Source: Halomonas campaniensis (GTDB lineage: Bacteria > Pseudomonadota > Gammaproteobacteria > Pseudomonadales > Halomonadaceae). From it: DNA of 64,000 nucleotides. This document shows, one piece after another, positions 53,471 to 61,764 of the stretch. Under the pieces are notes generated by a model that saw only the letters and a program-made list of their open reading frames with translations, ran no database searches and was not told where the DNA came from. Position 1 is the stretch's first letter. Every line of letters begins with the position of its first letter. The translations under genes and the position numbers were made by a program. The stretch is taken from assembly GCF_002211105.1 (NCBI RefSeq), contig NZ_JPUA01000010.1, positions 42,967 through 106,966 on the forward strand, written 5' to 3'.

Positions 53471-55654
53471 TTAGAGGCCTGCTATAGCCGCCCTTGCTGC
53501 ATGAAGCTTCTTATAGCTTTCAATCAAGCGCTGATGGCGCTCAAGGCCTTCTAGTTGCATGTTGGTTGGTGTCAAACCATGGAAACGCACCGAGCCTTCA
53601 ACTGAGCCGACTACTGCGGCCATGGTATTTTCACCGAACATACGCTGGAAGTTGTGCAGGTAATCTTCAAGCGCCAGTTCGTCATCCAGCACTATTTCCA
53701 GCACTGCGTTCACCGCCTGGTAGAACAGGCCGCGCTCGACGGTGTTGTCGTTGTATTGCAGGAACATCTGCACACAGTCCAGCGCCTCTTCATGACGGCC
53801 AAGCGCCAGATAGACTAAAAGCTTCAGCTCCAGAATCGTCAGTTGCCCCCACTCGGTATTCTCATCGAACTCGATACCGATCAGGGTGATGATATCGGCG
53901 TGGTCATCCATCTGGCTCTCTTCCAGCCGCTCGACAAGCTCGGTGAGCTGATCGTCGTCGAGGCGGTGCAGGTTGAGAATATCTTCACGGTAATCCAGCG
54001 CCTTATTGGTGTTATCCCAGATCAAGTCCTCGATGGGATATACCTCCGAGTAGCCTGGCACCAGAATTCGGCACACCGGTGCGCCCAGGTCTTCGTGTAC
54101 CGCCATATACACTTCAGCGCCCAGCTCTTCAAAGATACCAAATAGCGTTTCAGCCTCTTCTTCGTTGCTACCGGAGAAGTCCCATTCGCTGAACTCAAAA
54201 TCGGGTTTGGCGCTAAAGAAGCGCCAGGAGACCACGCCTACCGAGTCGATAAAGTGCTCAACAAAGTTGTTGGGCTCGGAAACCGTCTGTGAGTTAAAGG
54301 TCGGCAGCGGCAGGTCGTTCAGCCCTTCGAAACTGCGGCCCTGTAGCAGCTCGGTGAGGCTGCGCTCCAGCGCCACTTCAAAGCTCGGGTGGGCGCCAAA
54401 GGAGGCAAACACGCCGCCGGTACGCGGGGTCATCAAGGTCACGCACATGACCGGGAACTGCCCGCCCATGGAGGCGTCTTTGACCAACACCGGAAACCCC
54501 TGGGCTTCCAGAGCGTTAATACCCTCCACGATGCTTGGGTACTTGGCTAACACTTCCTGCGGTACATCCGGCAGGGTTAACTCCTGTTCGAGGATTTCAC
54601 GCTTTACCGCTCGCTCGAAAATTTCCGACAGGCACTGCACCTGGGCTTCCACCAGGGTATTGCCCGCGCTCATGCCGTTACTCAGGAACAGGTTTTCGAT
54701 CAGATTCGAGGGGAAATAGACTGTTTCGCCATCGGATTGGCGCACAAAGGGCAACGACACGATACCCCGGTCTTCGCGGCCGGAGTTGGTATCAATTAGG
54801 TTGGAGCCACACAGCTCGCCTTCCGGGTTATAGATCGCTAGGCAGTGCTCGTCGAGAATCTCAGCAGGCAACTCATCGTTAGGGCCTGGCTTGAACCACT
54901 TCTCGTTGGGGTAGTGAACAAATGCGCTATTGGCGATCTCTTCACCGAAGAACTGGTCGTTATAGAAGAAGTTACAGCTTAAGCGCTCGATAAACTCGCC
55001 AAGCGCCGAGCACAGCGCGCTCTCTTTGGTCGCGCCTTTGCCATTGGTAAAACACATCGGTGAAGCCGCATCGCGAATATGCAGCGACCAAACGTGGGGC
55101 ACGATATTACGCCAGGAGGCGATCTCGATCTTCATGCCCAGGTCAGCCAGGATCGCGCTCATATTGGCGATGGTCTGCTCCAGTGGCAGATCTTTGCCCT
55201 CGATATAGGTGCTGCTACCTTCCGGCGCGCCCATCAATAGTGCCTGGGCGTCCTCGTCGATGTTCTCTACCGTCTCGATCTGGAAATCAGGGCCGGTTTG
55301 CACCACCTTCTTAACCGTGCAGCGGTCGATGGAGCGCAGAATGCCCTGGCGGTCTTTTTCAGAAATATCTTCCGGCAGCTCGACCTGGATTTTGAAAATC
55401 TGCTTATAGCGATCTTCTGGGTCGACAATATTGTTCTGGGAAAGACGAATATTCTCGGTAGGAATATCCCGGGCGTTGCAGTACACCTTTACAAAGTAGG
55501 CCGCACACATGGCCGAAGACGCCAGGAAGTAGTCGAACGGCCCCGGTGCCGAGCCATCGCCTTTGTAGCGAATCGGCTGGTCGGAGATAACCGTAAAATC
55601 GTCGAACTTGGCCTCCAGGCGGAGGTTGTCGAGATAGTTAACTTTGATTTCCAT
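53471..55654 (-). CDS. OsmC-YcaO fusion protein
   Basis: 727-residue protein. Residues 1-135 form an OsmC/Ohr-like domain with cysteines in SSAMCAAYFVKVYC and in DRCTVKKV, followed by a YcaO domain (about 165-560). In the YcaO part, AALGEFIERLSCNF and NGMSAGNTLVEAQVQCLSEIFERAVK carry the ATP/Mg-binding glutamates seen in E. coli YcaO, and the C-terminal third is helical, repeat-like. E. coli YcaO is linked to RimO-dependent methylthiolation of ribosomal protein S12. No peptide precursor or azoline-type partner gene is nearby, so RiPP synthesis is unlikely. The upstream ribosome-binding site is weak. Confidence 0.9.
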   Translation of the reverse strand: MEIKVNYLDNLRLEAKFDDFTVISDQPIRYKGDGSAPGPFDYFLASSAMCAAYFVKVYCNARDIPTENIRLSQNNIVDPEDRYKQIFKIQVELPEDISEKDRQGILRSIDRCTVKKVVQTGPDFQIETVENIDEDAQALLMGAPEGSSTYIEGKDLPLEQTIANMSAILADLGMKIEIASWRNIVPHVWSLHIRDAASPMCFTNGKGATKESALCSALGEFIERLSCNFFYNDQFFGEEIANSAFVHYPNEKWFKPGPNDELPAEILDEHCLAIYNPEGELCGSNLIDTNSGREDRGIVSLPFVRQSDGETVYFPSNLIENLFLSNGMSAGNTLVEAQVQCLSEIFERAVKREILEQELTLPDVPQEVLAKYPSIVEGINALEAQGFPVLVKDASMGGQFPVMCVTLMTPRTGGVFASFGAHPSFEVALERSLTELLQGRSFEGLNDLPLPTFNSQTVSEPNNFVEHFIDSVGVVSWRFFSAKPDFEFSEWDFSGSNEEEAETLFGIFEELGAEVYMAVHEDLGAPVCRILVPGYSEVYPIEDLIWDNTNKALDYREDILNLHRLDDDQLTELVERLEESQMDDHADIITLIGIEFDENTEWGQLTILELKLLVYLALGRHEEALDCVQMFLQYNDNTVERGLFYQAVNAVLEIVLDDELALEDYLHNFQRMFGENTMAAVVGSVEGSVRFHGLTPTNMQLEGLERHQRLIESYKKLHAARAAIAGL

Positions 55655-55847
55655 GAGCGGGCGTCCAGAGTAATGAGTGTGCCGAGGCTATTAAACACAT
55701 AGCGCGCCAGGCGAATTGGGGCCCATTATCCAGTTTTTTACTCGCTTCGTCTTGGGCAGTCGCCCAAATCATCTACCACACGTCGTGCAAAAATGGTTGT
55801 GCTTACTACAAGCAGCATCTCGGGGGGCTTTTCCTTAGCTAGCCGAA

Positions 55848-56489
55848 CTATTGCGCTTGCATCATACGCTCCGCCTCAGCTTCGCTAACCCCGAGCATGA
55901 GTAAAATCTGACGCTGCGTGGCTACCAATACCTGCTTTCGCTCCACCTCCCCTGGCAAGCTTTTGGCAATGGCTACCGCGCCTACCAGGGAGGCCAATAT
56001 GACCCGGGATTTATCAGCAATCGCTTGGCGGTCATTGGCAAAGGGGAGCTGTTTCAACTTACTCAGCGCTATCAATCGCGTTTCAAGCATCTTTTTCATA
56101 CTCATATATGACGCTTCAAACAGGGTGCGGATTTCGGCTTTTTCACTGCCAATTTCGTTGAACAGTACCGCTTCGGGCCCCGGCTTATGCTTAGCTTCCA
56201 GCTCTTGGAGATTGCAGTAGTTGGCGACTAACTCGGTTAAGTGTTGTAACGAAAGTGGGCCTTTTACCAGCCTGGCCGCCCGGCTGTTATCAATGGTCAG
56301 GCGCACAGACTCATTGTAAAGGGCCTCTTTTGAAGCGAAATGCGCATAAAAGGCGCCATGGGTCATCTTGGCTAGCTTCATGATCTGGCCAATCGATACC
56401 TTTTGAAACCCATTGCGGCTGAATAGCTCCGTTGCCGAAGCCAAAATGCGCTCTTTGGTTTTCGATTTATGGCTCTTGGGATAAGGCAT
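55848..56489 (-). CDS. TetR-family transcriptional regulator
   Basis: 213-residue regulator with an N-terminal TetR helix-turn-helix (about 10-60: KERILASATELFSRNGFQKVSIGQIMKLAKMTHGAFYAHFASKEALY) and a helical C-terminal ligand domain. It is divergent from a FabF-like gene, 81 bases away, and most likely represses it and itself. The intergenic stretch is AT-rich with TGATCATATA and CATATCAA, which may contain the operator, but I cannot define it. The ligand is unknown. Confidence 0.9.
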   Translation of the reverse strand: MPYPKSHKSKTKERILASATELFSRNGFQKVSIGQIMKLAKMTHGAFYAHFASKEALYNESVRLTIDNSRAARLVKGPLSLQHLTELVANYCNLQELEAKHKPGPEAVLFNEIGSEKAEIRTLFEASYMSMKKMLETRLIALSKLKQLPFANDRQAIADKSRVILASLVGAVAIAKSLPGEVERKQVLVATQRQILLMLGVSEAEAERMMQAQ

Positions 56490-56570
56490 ATATACCTCGT
56501 CTGCTAAATATTATCTTGATCATATATTGCCCATTGCTAGGGTGACCATATCAATAAATTAGGAGTTACT

Positions 56571-57842
56571 ATGCACTCACCTATCGTGATTACCGGCATG
56601 GGTATGGTCAGCCCACTAGGTAACAGCGTCAATACAAGTTGGCAGCGACTGGTTAACGGCCAGTCTGGCATCAGCACCATTGACCGCTTTGACACAAGCA
56701 GTATCCCAATCAAAATTGCCGGGGTGGTGCCGAGCATTAGCCATGACCCCACCGGCGGTATTGACCTGGATGAGATAGCCGACCCCAAAGAGCAACGCAA
56801 AATGGACTTGTTCAGCCTCTACGCGTTGGCGGCAGCCAAAGAGGCACTGTCACAGGCCAACTGGTTTCCCGTTGAGCAGGCTCAGAAACGCAGAACGGCC
56901 ACCATTATTGGCTCTGGCATTGGCGGTTTCCCGACCATTACGCAAGCCCAAAAAACCCTTGCTGAGCGCGGCTATCGCAAACTCTCCCCATTTACGGTGC
57001 CCGCCTTTCTGGCCAATTTGGCGGCTGGTAACCTGTCCATTCGTTATGGCTTTCAAGGCCCACTGGGTTGCCCAGTGACGGCTTGCGCAGCGGGTCTACA
57101 GGCCATTGGTGACGGTATGCGCATCATACGCAATGGAGAGGCCGATGTTGCCGTCGTAGGCGGCGCCGAGGCGTGTATTGACCCCCTTTCACTCGCCAGC
57201 TTTAACGCCTTAAAGGCCGTTTCCACAGAAGCAGACGCCCCTGAACGTGCGTCCCGGCCCTTTGATAAAGCCCGTAACGGTTTTGTGATGGGCGAAGGCG
57301 CGGGCGTGATGGTGATCGAAACCCTTGCCCATGCCCTTGAGCGGGGAGCAACGCCGTTAGCGGTGATTAGCGGCTACGGCACCAGCGCAGATGCCTACCA
57401 CCTAACAGCAGGCCCAAAGGATGGGGCTGGCGCCGCAGCAGCGATTCAAGCAGCGCTGGGTATGGCGAACCTTACCATTGGTGCTATTGATCATATCAAT
57501 GCCCATGCCACTTCGACGCCCGTTGGCGACCGGGCTGAAATTGCCTCATTGCGTAATGTCTTCGGTGAGCGCCTGCCCGCCATCCCTATTTCGGCAACCA
57601 AAGCCGCCACAGGCCATCTACTAGGCGCAGCGGGGGGCATAGAGAGTATTTTTTCTGTATTGGCCGTCAATACGCAGCAGCTTCCGCCCACCATCAACCT
57701 TGAGCACTGCGATGATGATATGCAGGATTTAACCTTCGTCACAACGACTGGTCAGCAGCACTCCACCCAGCATGTCTTGTGCAATGGGTTCGGTTTTGGT
57801 GGCGTTAACGCGGCGCTTATCGTTAGCCGTATGGAGCGTTAA
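56571..57842 (+). CDS. fabF: Beta-ketoacyl-ACP synthase II (FabF-like), stand-alone
   Basis: 423-residue condensing enzyme. The catalytic triad is Cys172 (VTACAAGLQ), His312 (NAHATSTPVGD) and His349 (ATGHLLGAAGG), with the late GFGFGGVNAALIV. Size and motifs fit FabF, which elongates acyl-ACP with malonyl-ACP. It is not in a fab cluster (no acpP or fabG here) but paired with its own TetR regulator, which suggests a specialised or conditional role such as membrane adjustment, or an alternative acyl pathway. TAGGAG precedes the ATG. Confidence 0.9.
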   Translation: MHSPIVITGMGMVSPLGNSVNTSWQRLVNGQSGISTIDRFDTSSIPIKIAGVVPSISHDPTGGIDLDEIADPKEQRKMDLFSLYALAAAKEALSQANWFPVEQAQKRRTATIIGSGIGGFPTITQAQKTLAERGYRKLSPFTVPAFLANLAAGNLSIRYGFQGPLGCPVTACAAGLQAIGDGMRIIRNGEADVAVVGGAEACIDPLSLASFNALKAVSTEADAPERASRPFDKARNGFVMGEGAGVMVIETLAHALERGATPLAVISGYGTSADAYHLTAGPKDGAGAAAAIQAALGMANLTIGAIDHINAHATSTPVGDRAEIASLRNVFGERLPAIPISATKAATGHLLGAAGGIESIFSVLAVNTQQLPPTINLEHCDDDMQDLTFVTTTGQQHSTQHVLCNGFGFGGVNAALIVSRMER

Positions 57843-57870
57843 AAACGCAAGCCGATAAACCGTTCTACCA

Positions 57871-58755
57871 TCACTCTACCTTGCCGAGAAACGGCAGCGC
57901 TTCCTCAAGCAATAGTTCGGGGATCTCCTCGGCAATATAGTGGCCGCAAGGGAGCGCTTTGCCGTCGACTTGGGTGGCTACCTTGCGCCATTCAGCCAAG
58001 GCATCAAAGCAGGCTTCAATGGCACCTTCAGCGCCCCACATCACTTTTAGCGGGCAGGTGAGTTTCACACCCGCGTCGATATCTGCCTGATCATGTTCCA
58101 AATCAATCGTCGCACTGGCGCGATAGTCGCCGCAAATACCGGTGGCGGTACCAGGGAGTGATAGGCAGCGCTCGTATTCCGCTAGCGCTTCAGATGAGAA
58201 AGGCGCCATGCCCGCACTGCGGGCGCCCATTACGCTTTTCAGGTATTGAGCGGGGTCACTCTGAATCAACATTTCCGGCAGTGGCTGAGGGCGAATCAGG
58301 AAAAACCAGTGCCAGTAGCTACGCGCAAAGGCCTCGGTGGTGCCCCGGTACATGGCAAGCGTCGGGGCAATATCCAACAGCACCATGCGCTCTACGCGTT
58401 CAGCGTGGTCAACACCTAAACGGTGGGCGACCCGCGCGCCGCGATCATGGGCCAGCACTTTAAAACGCTCGAAACCCAGCGCGCTCATTAGCTCAGCCAT
58501 ATCCTGCGCCATAGCGCGCTTGGAGTAATGAAGGTGCTCGGGGTCGTCGTCGGGTTTACTGCTGTCGCCATAACCGCGCAGATCCGCCGCAATGACCGTG
58601 AAGTGCTGGGCAAGCGTCTCTGCCACTTTGTGCCAAATCACGTGGGTCTGAGGGTGGCCATGAAGCAGTAGCAGTACAGGGCCACTGCCGCCCTGTCGAA
58701 AAGCGATCTCGACGCCATTAACGTGGCGCGACAATTTTTCAAACCCATGAAACAT
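57871..58755 (-). CDS. Alpha/beta hydrolase of the haloacetate (fluoroacetate) dehalogenase type
   Basis: 294-residue hydrolase. The nucleophile is an aspartate in LAHDRGARVAHR (Asp104) with the two arginines that bind the carboxylate, as in fluoroacetate dehalogenase; the base is His272 in CGHYIAEE. The cap has YWHWFFLIRPQPLPE, with the His-Trp pair used for halide binding in that family, and the oxyanion region is LLLLHGHPQTHVIW. This pattern separates it from epoxide hydrolases and esterases. It probably hydrolyses haloacetates, though natural substrates are unknown. CAGGAG precedes the start. Confidence 0.85.
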   Translation of the reverse strand: MFHGFEKLSRHVNGVEIAFRQGGSGPVLLLLHGHPQTHVIWHKVAETLAQHFTVIAADLRGYGDSSKPDDDPEHLHYSKRAMAQDMAELMSALGFERFKVLAHDRGARVAHRLGVDHAERVERMVLLDIAPTLAMYRGTTEAFARSYWHWFFLIRPQPLPEMLIQSDPAQYLKSVMGARSAGMAPFSSEALAEYERCLSLPGTATGICGDYRASATIDLEHDQADIDAGVKLTCPLKVMWGAEGAIEACFDALAEWRKVATQVDGKALPCGHYIAEEIPELLLEEALPFLGKVE

Positions 58756-58925
58756 GGCTTACTCCTGGTTTGTTGCAGAAGCCTTTTACTGTGCGTGTTA
58801 GTAATGTAGCTGACGATTATATAGCCGTGACGGCATGGGTTGCCCTGCAAACGGGAAAGCGTTGCACTCTGAGGCGTGAACCATCACATTAGGCAGCCAC
58901 GACACCAAGAGAATCGAGTCACTCC

Positions 58926-59729
58926 ATGCATGACGATTTTGTGGCCAACCTGCGCCTACTCTGCAGCTACTACCCGTCTATTGCTGAAGTCTGTCGGCGT
59001 TTAACGATTAACCGTGCACAGTTTAACCGCTACCTGAGTGGGCGCTATCGTCCCAGCCACGCGGCACTACAGCGCATTTGCCACTTTTTCGGCGTTACCG
59101 TTGAGGATATTGCCCTCCCTCACCACGATTTTCGTGCCCTGGTGCAAACGGGCAAGCTAAATAGAGAAGCCAACGCAGCAACTCTATCTTGGCCAAACGC
59201 ACTGGTTCAGCGCGGCAGCGAAGGGATGGAGCGCTATATAGGTCGCTACTTTGAGCTTTATCACTCGATGTCCAGGCCAGGGCAGTTAATGCGTACCTTG
59301 GTTTGCCTGGAAGAGCGAGAAGGTGGCGTCGTTTATCAGCGCACCGAGCGGATGCAGACCGCCCCCGGCGCCCGCCCGTGCCACAATCGCTATGTGGGCA
59401 CCGCGGTTAAGCTTGCGGATCGGCTGTTTTTGGTCGACCACGAAACCCTTAACGGCCATGAAATCACTCAGACGATTCTGTTTCCGAGTTTTCAGAGCCA
59501 AGTGACGCGTTTGACCGGCTTAAAAATAGGCGTGGCGGATAACAGTGAACGCATGCCCTGCTGTGTGCGGGTGGTGTATCAACGCCTGGATGAACAGGTC
59601 AGCCTGCGCGAAGCGCTGGCACAGTGCGGTTTAATAACACTGGACGACCCTTCACTTGATGACGCTCTAATAGCCGCCACTCGAAACGATGTGGCCGCTG
59701 ATGAGCATCACTTCCGAGCTCGTCACTAG
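58926..59729 (+). CDS. XRE-family (helix-turn-helix) transcriptional regulator
   Basis: 267-residue protein with a Cro/C1-type helix-turn-helix (about 5-60: FVANLRLLCSYYPSIAEVCRRLTINRAQFNRYLSGRYRPSHAALQRICHFF) and a longer C-terminal domain of unknown type. The N-terminal layout, in which the DNA-recognition helix carries RAQFNRYLSGRYRPS, resembles proteobacterial regulators often found next to metabolic operons. It is divergent from the dehalogenase gene (170 bases), so it may control it. No ligand domain was recognised. Confidence 0.8.
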   Translation: MHDDFVANLRLLCSYYPSIAEVCRRLTINRAQFNRYLSGRYRPSHAALQRICHFFGVTVEDIALPHHDFRALVQTGKLNREANAATLSWPNALVQRGSEGMERYIGRYFELYHSMSRPGQLMRTLVCLEEREGGVVYQRTERMQTAPGARPCHNRYVGTAVKLADRLFLVDHETLNGHEITQTILFPSFQSQVTRLTGLKIGVADNSERMPCCVRVVYQRLDEQVSLREALAQCGLITLDDPSLDDALIAATRNDVAADEHHFRARH

Positions 59730-59755
59730 AGCACGGATGTTTAAGTAGGTAAGCG

Positions 59756-60346
59756 TTAAGAGGAAGGCACCAGCACTTGCTGGAACAGAATTTTTTCAAA
59801 CTGCTCCATGGGCTCAACGGATTTCAACGTCTTGGCGCGCAGAATGGCGCCTTCCCAGCCGGTAAGAATAAAACTGGCGAGCGCTTCTGGCGCTGTATGG
59901 GGGGCAATATCTCCCCGCGCCTGGGCATCTTGCAGGCAGCGTACGAAACGCTGCTCCCAGCGCTGAAATACTAGATTTAGCGCATCACGGAAGGTATCAC
60001 TCTGACCCGAAAGTTCTTGGCCAAGGTTGCCGATCAAACAACCAGTCGCATGGTTGCACTCATGCATATGATCACGGCCAGCCGCGAAGTAGCGTTTTAG
60101 ACGCTCAAGCGGAGGCGTGTCATTATCTTCTAGCAACGCCACCAACGTTTTATCATAGCTGGAGGCAAAACGCTCGATCACCGCCAGCCCGAAATCTTCT
60201 TTGCTGGAGAAGTAGTGATAGAAAGAGCCTTTAGGTACACCGCAGGTTTTTAAAACGGCATTAATGCCCGTTGCGTTGTAGCCTTGCTGACTAATCAGCT
60301 GAGCGCCGCTATCGATTAATTTGTCACGCGTTGCGGTATTTTTCAT
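59756..60346 (-). CDS. TetR/AcrR-family regulator (AcuR/NemR-like) of an RND pump
   Basis: 196-residue repressor. The N-terminal helix-turn-helix is TRDKLIDSGAQLISQQGYNATGINAVLKTCGVPKGSFYHYFSSKEDF (6-52). The C-terminal domain contains NHATGCLIGNLGQELS, matching the subgroup with AcuR and NemR that senses reactive electrophiles through cysteine in some members. It is divergent from an RND efflux operon. An inverted repeat TAGAC-N6-GTCTA lies 11 bases before its start, very like the NemR/AcuR box, so autoregulation is likely. Confidence 0.9.
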   Translation of the reverse strand: MKNTATRDKLIDSGAQLISQQGYNATGINAVLKTCGVPKGSFYHYFSSKEDFGLAVIERFASSYDKTLVALLEDNDTPPLERLKRYFAAGRDHMHECNHATGCLIGNLGQELSGQSDTFRDALNLVFQRWEQRFVRCLQDAQARGDIAPHTAPEALASFILTGWEGAILRAKTLKSVEPMEQFEKILFQQVLVPSS

Positions 60347-60356
60347 ATGCTTAAAG

Positions 60357-60372
60357 TAGACCAGTCAGTCTA
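60357..60372. promoter_or_regulatory. TetR-type operator upstream of the RND regulator
   Basis: The 16-base palindrome TAGAC-CAGTCA-GTCTA (60357-60372) starts 10 bases upstream of the TetR-type gene start and looks like the TAGACC-type boxes bound by NemR/AcuR-like repressors. It is near the divergent efflux operon and may control both. Confidence 0.75.
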
Positions 60373-60549
60373 TTGCTTTCAAGTGAGAGAAAGCCAAGTG
60401 AATAAAAGCCAATTTGTAATAAAGCTTGGTGTGTGGCAGTTGCATGTTATTTGCACATTGCTTGACTAATGGCTGCTTAACAATGCGCGATGCTAGCATC
60501 ATACGCTTATTTTTCTGGAATTTTCGCCCCCAATGGATGACGCGCGGTA

Positions 60550-61764
60550 ATGACTCTTTCTCGCTATTACGCTACGAATCAACATGGCCGCATTCGCTTG
60601 GGTGCCGTAGTTGCTTTATTGGTTCTTATTGCCACTTTGACCCTTGCTTGGTGGATTATTACCCAACCGCCGCGTATAGAGCGTACCCCACCGCCAGCGC
60701 CTTTGCCTAGTATGGTAGACGTCGTCACGGTGAAAGCGAGTTCACAGGCACCGAGTCTGTACGCCTTTGGGCGCGTTGAAGCAGAGCAGGAAACAATGCT
60801 GGCCAGCCGTGTGGCGGGCCAGTTGGAGCGTTTTGCCGATGGTGTTGTCCCCGGTCAGGTAGTCGAGCAGCAAGCGCCGGTTGCCTATATTGACCAAGCT
60901 GACTTACAGCTAGCCCTTGAAGATGCCGAGGCGCAGCTCGCCAACGCCCAGGCCCAGCTAGCGCTAGAGCAGGCAGAGCAGCAGCGGGCGCGCAGCGAGT
61001 ACGAATCCTTTGGCCGCCAGCTCTCGGCAGAGCGACGGGCGCTAGTGTTGAGAGAGCCCCAACTGCGTCAAGCCCAGGCCCAAGTCACCCAAGCACGCGT
61101 GGCCCGCGACCAAGCGGCGCTGAATGTTGAGCGCGCTACCCTCACCGCTCCCTGGCGGGCCATGGTGCAAGAACGCTTGGTCGGTGCTGGCAGTTTACTC
61201 AGCCAAGGTACCGAGGTGCTGCACTTGGTTGGCGTTGAACAATTTTGGGTGCGCGCCTCGCTCCCCGGAGAGTGGACAGAGTGGTTGGAAGCAGGTACCA
61301 ACGTTACCTTAACCAGCCGTGGCTGGCCCGAAGGCGCAACACGCGAAGGAACCCTGGTCTCAATGCTGCCTAGCCTGGAAGAGAATGGCCTACAGGCTCA
61401 ACTCTTGATCGCCGTTAACGACCCGCTCGCCCTAGAGACCGACGGCCCTGCCCTGCGCCTGGGCGATGTCCTACGCGCCTCTTTTCAACCGGCTGTTCAG
61501 GAGCAGCTTATTTCTTTGCCGTCTGCGGCTCTGCGCCCAGGTGACGTGACGTGGCGGGTAGATGAAGAGAATCGCCTGCGCCGAACGCCGGTCACTCTGG
61601 CTTACCGCGGCGAAGATGATGCTTTAATCCGTGACGGCTTGGAAACTGGCCAGCAGGTTGTTACTGCCGGCTTGGCCCAGCCAAGAGAGGGCCAATTAGT
61701 ACGTATCCGCCGCCCCAGCGATACCCCGGCTCAAGCAGGCAATGAACCGGGAGACGAATCATGA
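60550..61764 (+). CDS. RND efflux periplasmic adaptor (membrane fusion protein)
   Basis: 404-residue adaptor linking an RND permease to an outer membrane channel. A single N-terminal membrane helix (about 17-40, LGAVVALLVLIATLTLAWWII) anchors it. Then come a barrel-sandwich/lipoyl part (VDVVTVKASSQAPSLYAFGRVEAEQE, and later VERATLTAPWRAMVQERLVGAGSLLSQGTEV) around a long alpha-hairpin (about 110-190), and a beta-barrel. The stop overlaps the permease start as ATGA. The ribosome-binding site is weak. No outer membrane channel gene is in view. Confidence 0.9.
   Translation: MTLSRYYATNQHGRIRLGAVVALLVLIATLTLAWWIITQPPRIERTPPPAPLPSMVDVVTVKASSQAPSLYAFGRVEAEQETMLASRVAGQLERFADGVVPGQVVEQQAPVAYIDQADLQLALEDAEAQLANAQAQLALEQAEQQRARSEYESFGRQLSAERRALVLREPQLRQAQAQVTQARVARDQAALNVERATLTAPWRAMVQERLVGAGSLLSQGTEVLHLVGVEQFWVRASLPGEWTEWLEAGTNVTLTSRGWPEGATREGTLVSMLPSLEENGLQAQLLIAVNDPLALETDGPALRLGDVLRASFQPAVQEQLISLPSAALRPGDVTWRVDEENRLRRTPVTLAYRGEDDALIRDGLETGQQVVTAGLAQPREGQLVRIRRPSDTPAQAGNEPGDES

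Noticed and set aside
53471..55654. RiPP (thiazole/oxazole peptide) biosynthesis locus because of the YcaO domain
   Set aside because: No precursor peptide, dehydrogenase or leader-binding partner gene is nearby, and the OsmC-YcaO layout is a known non-RiPP type.
60426..60710. Short plus-strand frame ahead of the RND adaptor
   Set aside because: It overlaps the adaptor start in another frame and has no recognisable protein features.
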